Assembly (NCBI GenBank): GCA_016840125.1
Contig: JAEOSY010000106.1
Coordinates: 9,847 to 73,846 of the forward strand
From: Candidatus Helarchaeota archaeon
GTDB taxonomy: Archaea > Asgardarchaeota > Lokiarchaeia > Helarchaeales > HEL-GB-A
Direction of reading: 5' to 3'
DNA length: 64,000 nucleotides
The notes beneath the pieces are model-generated. The model was not told where the DNA came from, did no database searches, and saw only the letters and a list, made by a program, of their open reading frames with translations. Both the position numbers and the translations under genes were made by a program. Below are positions 62,071 to 64,000 of the stretch, piece by piece. Positions within the stretch are counted from its first letter, which is position 1, and each line of letters begins with the position of its first letter.

Positions 62071-64000
62071 GTAAATTTGATGAGCGAATTGGAGCTGCTA
62101 TGGTTGTTGGTGCCGGTGTAGCTGGTATTCAAGCCGCCCTGGACCTAGCAGAGTCTGGTTTTCGTGTTTATCTAGTTGAAAAATCTCCGGCAGTAGGAGG
62201 AAGAATGTCTCAACTCGATAAAACATTCCCTACCAATGATTGTTCTTTATGTATATTAGCTCCAAAAATGGTTGAAGTGTTTCGACATCCTAACATAGAA
62301 CTTCTTACCTACCATGAAGTAACCAAAGTAGAAGGAGAAGCAGGAAATTTCGACGTCACTGTTCTGAAGAAACCTCGCTATGTGGATGAAACAAAATGTA
62401 AAGGATGTGCACAATGTACAGAAAAATGCCCCGCAGAAAAATTACTAAAAATCCCTGATGAGTTTAACATGGGGCTTCAAACCAGAACAGCCATTTATAT
62501 CCCCTTTCCACAAGCAGTCCCCCCGGTTTATCTTATAGATCCTGAAACCTGTCTTTATTTAACAAAAGGAAAATGTGGAACTTGTGTGAAACGCTGCGAT
62601 GTAGGAGCGATTGATTATGAGATGAAGGCTGAATATCGAACGATTAAGGTTGGAGCTATAGTCGTGGTTACCGGGTTCGATCAGTATGATCCTAGTCAAA
62701 TCCCCCGTTACGGTTATCAATATCCAAACGTGGTCACAGGTCTGGAATTTGAACGGATAATGTGTGCATCAGGGCCATATCGTGGTGAAATCGTGCGTCC
62801 ATCTGATCAGATCCATCCTCATACCATTGCATTAATCTCATGTGTGGGCTCGCGAAATGCGAAGGAGGGTGTCCCCTATTGTTCGAGCGTTTGTTGTATG
62901 TACTTGGCGAAAGAGTGTATAATTACTAAAGAGCATGCCCCCGATGTCGAATGTGTGGTCTTTAAGAGCGATGTACGGTCATATGGCAAGGGATTTAATG
63001 AATTTATTCAACGAGCAAAGACAGAATATGGAGTGAAATATATCGATGGCAGAGTCTCGTTAGTTGAAGAAGATCCAGAGACTCAAGATTTAATTCTATC
63101 TTATGAAGATATGGTTAGTGGGGAATCCAGAGAGTATCGTGCTAATATGGTCGTTTTAGCAACGGCCCTAATTCCCTCGAAGGGTACTGAGGAATTAGCA
63201 AAAATTTTAGGGATTGATATTGATCACAGAGGATTCTTTACAGAATTATCGGAATTATCCCCTTCAGAAACGAAGCGTCCAGGTATATATATTTGTGGTT
63301 ATGGTCAAGCCCCAAAAGATATCCCAGAATCAGTAGCGGATGCTAGCTCTGCAGCTGGGAAGGTTGCGGAATTACTTGCCCCGGTTAGAGGAACTTTGGC
63401 AAAAGAAATGACGTTTGCCGTTCCTGAAAAAGATGTTAAGCTGGAGGATGAACCACGTATTGGTGTGATGATATGTCATTGTGGAATAAATATAGGAGCA
63501 ACAGTGAATATACCCGAAGCTGTAAAGTATGTTAAAAAGCTCCCGAATGTTGTTGTAGCGGAGGCCAATTTGTATTCCTGCTCAAGTGATTCTCAAGAAC
63601 GGATAAAAGAAATGATTGCAGAGTATGATTTAAATCGATTTATTGTAGCATCATGCACTCCTCGAACTCATGAGCCCCTCTTTGCCTTAACATGTCGTGA
63701 GGGGGGACTCAATCCCTATCTATTCGAATTAGTGAATATTCGAGATCAATGTTCCTGGGTTCATATGTTTGAACCTGAAGAAGCCACCAAGAAAGCGATT
63801 GATCTTATTCGAATGACAATTGCGAAATCACGACGTCTTAAACCACAAGCGCAAGGAGAAGTTTCAGTACTTAAGAAGGGGTTGGTTATTGGAGGTGGCG
63901 TTGCAGGGATGACTGCAGCGTTACACATGGCTAGAGAAGGATTTGAGACATTTATTGTTGAGAAAGAGGCGGAGCTAGGTGGTAATTTAAGAAAGCTATA
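62067..64000 (+). CDS. hdrA: Second HdrA, tandem-domain, all-Cys (partial, runs off window)
   Basis: Starts at ATG 62067 overlapping the previous stop and is open to the window end (644 codons). The first unit begins at once with the FAD loop (MVVGAGVAGIQAALDLAESG) and has Cys, not Sec, in CSLCILAPKM, then [4Fe-4S] motifs (CKGCAQCTEKCP, CGTCVKRC). A second unit begins near residue 465 with RIGVMICHCGINIGA, the N-terminal HdrA motif with Cys, and a second FAD loop (LVIGGGVAGMTAALHMAREG). It is thus a head-to-tail HdrA fusion. Two flavins in one chain suit bifurcating complexes. The remainder lies outside the window. Confidence 0.92.
   Translation, partial: MSKFDERIGAAMVVGAGVAGIQAALDLAESGFRVYLVEKSPAVGGRMSQLDKTFPTNDCSLCILAPKMVEVFRHPNIELLTYHEVTKVEGEAGNFDVTVLKKPRYVDETKCKGCAQCTEKCPAEKLLKIPDEFNMGLQTRTAIYIPFPQAVPPVYLIDPETCLYLTKGKCGTCVKRCDVGAIDYEMKAEYRTIKVGAIVVVTGFDQYDPSQIPRYGYQYPNVVTGLEFERIMCASGPYRGEIVRPSDQIHPHTIALISCVGSRNAKEGVPYCSSVCCMYLAKECIITKEHAPDVECVVFKSDVRSYGKGFNEFIQRAKTEYGVKYIDGRVSLVEEDPETQDLILSYEDMVSGESREYRANMVVLATALIPSKGTEELAKILGIDIDHRGFFTELSELSPSETKRPGIYICGYGQAPKDIPESVADASSAAGKVAELLAPVRGTLAKEMTFAVPEKDVKLEDEPRIGVMICHCGINIGATVNIPEAVKYVKKLPNVVVAEANLYSCSSDSQERIKEMIAEYDLNRFIVASCTPRTHEPLFALTCREGGLNPYLFELVNIRDQCSWVHMFEPEEATKKAIDLIRMTIAKSRRLKPQAQGEVSVLKKGLVIGGGVAGMTAALHMAREGFETFIVEKEAELGGNLRKL

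Noticed and set aside
1..64000. CRISPR arrays, insertion sequences and prophage genes
   Set aside because: No spaced direct repeats, transposase, integrase or phage structural genes were seen; repeats found are coding or very short.

Overview
The window reads as a chromosomal piece of an Asgard archaeon, most likely a Helarchaeia-type alkane oxidiser. The grounds are: an operon for a divergent methyl-/alkyl-coenzyme M reductase (McrA, McrB, McrG and the activation ATPase A2); small GTPases of Rab-like, Arf/MglA-like and Rag-like type next to longin/roadblock-like partners; archaeal SRP54, TrmY and methanopterin-type cofactor genes; a proline tRNA with an apparent intron in its D-loop; and a selenocysteine-using heterodisulfide reductase/hydrogenase module with eukaryote-like SECIS candidates. 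The lineage is an inference from gene content; no phylogeny was run.

Layout. 1-1729 (minus): FAD-linked oxidase and an Fe-S partner, divergent from the MCR operon. 2158-9575 (plus): mcrA, two unrecognised genes, atwA, an SCP2-like gene, mcrB, mcrG. 9.6-11.5 kb: a QueG-like ferredoxin protein and a DnaJ-type zinc-cluster protein. 11.7-14.5 kb: two divergent GTPase/longin-like pairs. 14.7-17.3 kb: glycerol-kinase-like gene, MptD, DUF447. 17.3-26.4 kb: one 9-kb gene for a giant repeat-built surface protein with cytosolic zinc ribbons. 26.6-48.5 kb: mixed genes (AIR-synthase-related, coiled-coil/RING-like, nucleotidyltransferase pair, CooT-like, MptA and a DHPS-like protein, DUF1464, TrmY, SRP54, methanogenesis marker 11-like, NIF3-like, RsmB-like, a threonine-synthase-like pseudoenzyme with a DNA-binding domain, ECF S component, aminotransferase). 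48.5-56.2 kb (minus): longin-membrane protein, tRNA-Pro, arrestin-like protein, Rag-like GTPase, FrhB-like protein, two CBS proteins, a protein sharing a C-terminal domain with its neighbours, TPR protein. 56.5-64 kb (plus): hdrA with two in-frame UGA codons, mvhD with two more, FrhB fused to a winged helix, HdrC-HdrB fusion, and a second tandem HdrA running off the end.

How the genes fit together (inference): the MCR-like enzyme would activate an alkane as alkyl-CoM, A2 would activate the nickel enzyme, and the Hdr/Mvh/FrhB set would handle CoM-S-S-CoB, ferredoxin and F420-type electrons by flavin-based bifurcation. The minus-strand Rag/CBS/FrhB/arrestin block looks like a regulatory module combining GTPase, nucleotide-sensing and redox parts.

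The most unusual signal is in hdrA. Just after its first UGA-Sec codon the reading frame is broken by exactly 29 nt that contain a perfect 9-bp hairpin and are flanked by two synonymous Asn codons. Removing the 29 nt restores a textbook HdrA sequence, which suggests translational bypassing or RNA-level removal rather than ordinary decay.
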